Shown: positions 6,104 through 6,171 of the stretch, piece after piece | How the letters are laid out: every line of letters begins with the position of its first letter | How positions within the stretch are numbered: the stretch's first letter is position 1 | Assembly: GCA_003519585.1 (NCBI GenBank) | Contig: DOWL01000155.1 | Coordinates: 13,880-20,050 of the forward strand | Length of the DNA: 6,171 nucleotides | Reading direction: 5' to 3' | Origin: Nocardioides sp. | Lineage (GTDB): Bacteria; Actinomycetota; Actinomycetes; Propionibacteriales; Nocardioidaceae | Notes under the pieces: generated by a model | The model's database searches: none | The model's input: only the letters and a program-made list of their open reading frames with translations | Told to the model about the DNA's origin: nothing | Program-made: the position numbers and the translations under genes

Positions 6104-6171
6104 GGTTGAGCAGGTGCCCTCACTGCGGAGGTTTTCGACACCGAACGCGCCAGCGCGCCTTCGGGCTCAAC
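6104..6171. repeat. Palindromic intergenic repeat element, truncated by the window end
   Basis: GTTGAGC (6105-6111) is matched by GCTCAAC at the last seven bases (6165-6171), and the preceding G (6104) suggests that the repeat extends past the edge. Nested pairs lie inside: GGTG/CACC (6113-6116 with 6139-6142), CCTC/GAGG (6118-6121 with 6128-6131), and CCGAA/TTCGG (6141-6145 with 6160-6164) enclosing CGCGC/GCGCG. It starts 6 nt after the SDR stop codon and may act as its terminator or be a dispersed REP-like element. Confidence 0.55.

Noticed and set aside
4223..6109. A 628-codon plus-strand frame inside the double SDR.
   Set aside because: It is the +1 shifted frame of the real gene and reads as Arg/Gly/Pro-rich sequence. 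The overlapping frame holds the SDR motifs.
1..6171. A novel multigene system (defence, toxin-antitoxin, secretion or biosynthetic cluster).
   Set aside because: All five genes belong to recognisable families with housekeeping or metabolic roles, and no unknown gene or cluster signature is present.

Overview
This GC-rich window has codons that end mostly in G or C. It carries a gene for the septation protein SepH and a short N-terminal piece of a monofunctional ferrochelatase. Together these point to a high-GC actinobacterium. The gene content, the leaderless-type gene starts and the style of the intergenic palindromes suggest Nocardioides or a relative (Propionibacteriales); this placement is inference, not a database match.

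Layout. (1) At the left edge, on the minus strand, are the first 41 codons of a ferrochelatase (hemH/cpfC). It is transcribed divergently from the rest across a gap of about 80 bp. (2) On the plus strand is an MFS transporter of 417 residues (203-1456). (3) A VAO-type flavoprotein of the L-gulono/D-arabinono-1,4-lactone oxidase family (1404-2708) overlaps the transporter by 53 nt and has its own -10 element inside the transporter gene. (4) Two small hairpins follow, then the promoter and gene of the FtsZ-binding protein SepH (2830-3864). (5) A 221-bp intergenic stretch is packed with palindromes (3864-4050). (6) A 670-residue double-Rossmann enzyme follows (4086-6098): an N-terminal extended SDR/acyl-CoA reductase domain fused to a C-terminal classical SDR, the architecture of AcrA1-type fatty acyl-CoA reductases. 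(7) The right edge carries another palindromic repeat element, cut by the window end.

The genes do not form one pathway. Ferrochelatase serves haem synthesis, the lactone oxidase redox/sugar-lactone metabolism, SepH cell division and the double SDR lipid reduction. The transporter and lactone oxidase genes could share a transcript. SepH and the double SDR appear to have promoters of their own.

I do not see a defence system, mobile element, CRISPR array, RNA gene or biosynthetic cluster. The most interesting structure is regulatory: three of the five gene starts have a TANNNT element exactly 6 nt before the start codon, which predicts leaderless mRNAs, and three promoters share an extended TASGCTCRCG sequence. 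The region after sepH holds two hairpins with different stems but nearly identical 9-nt loops.
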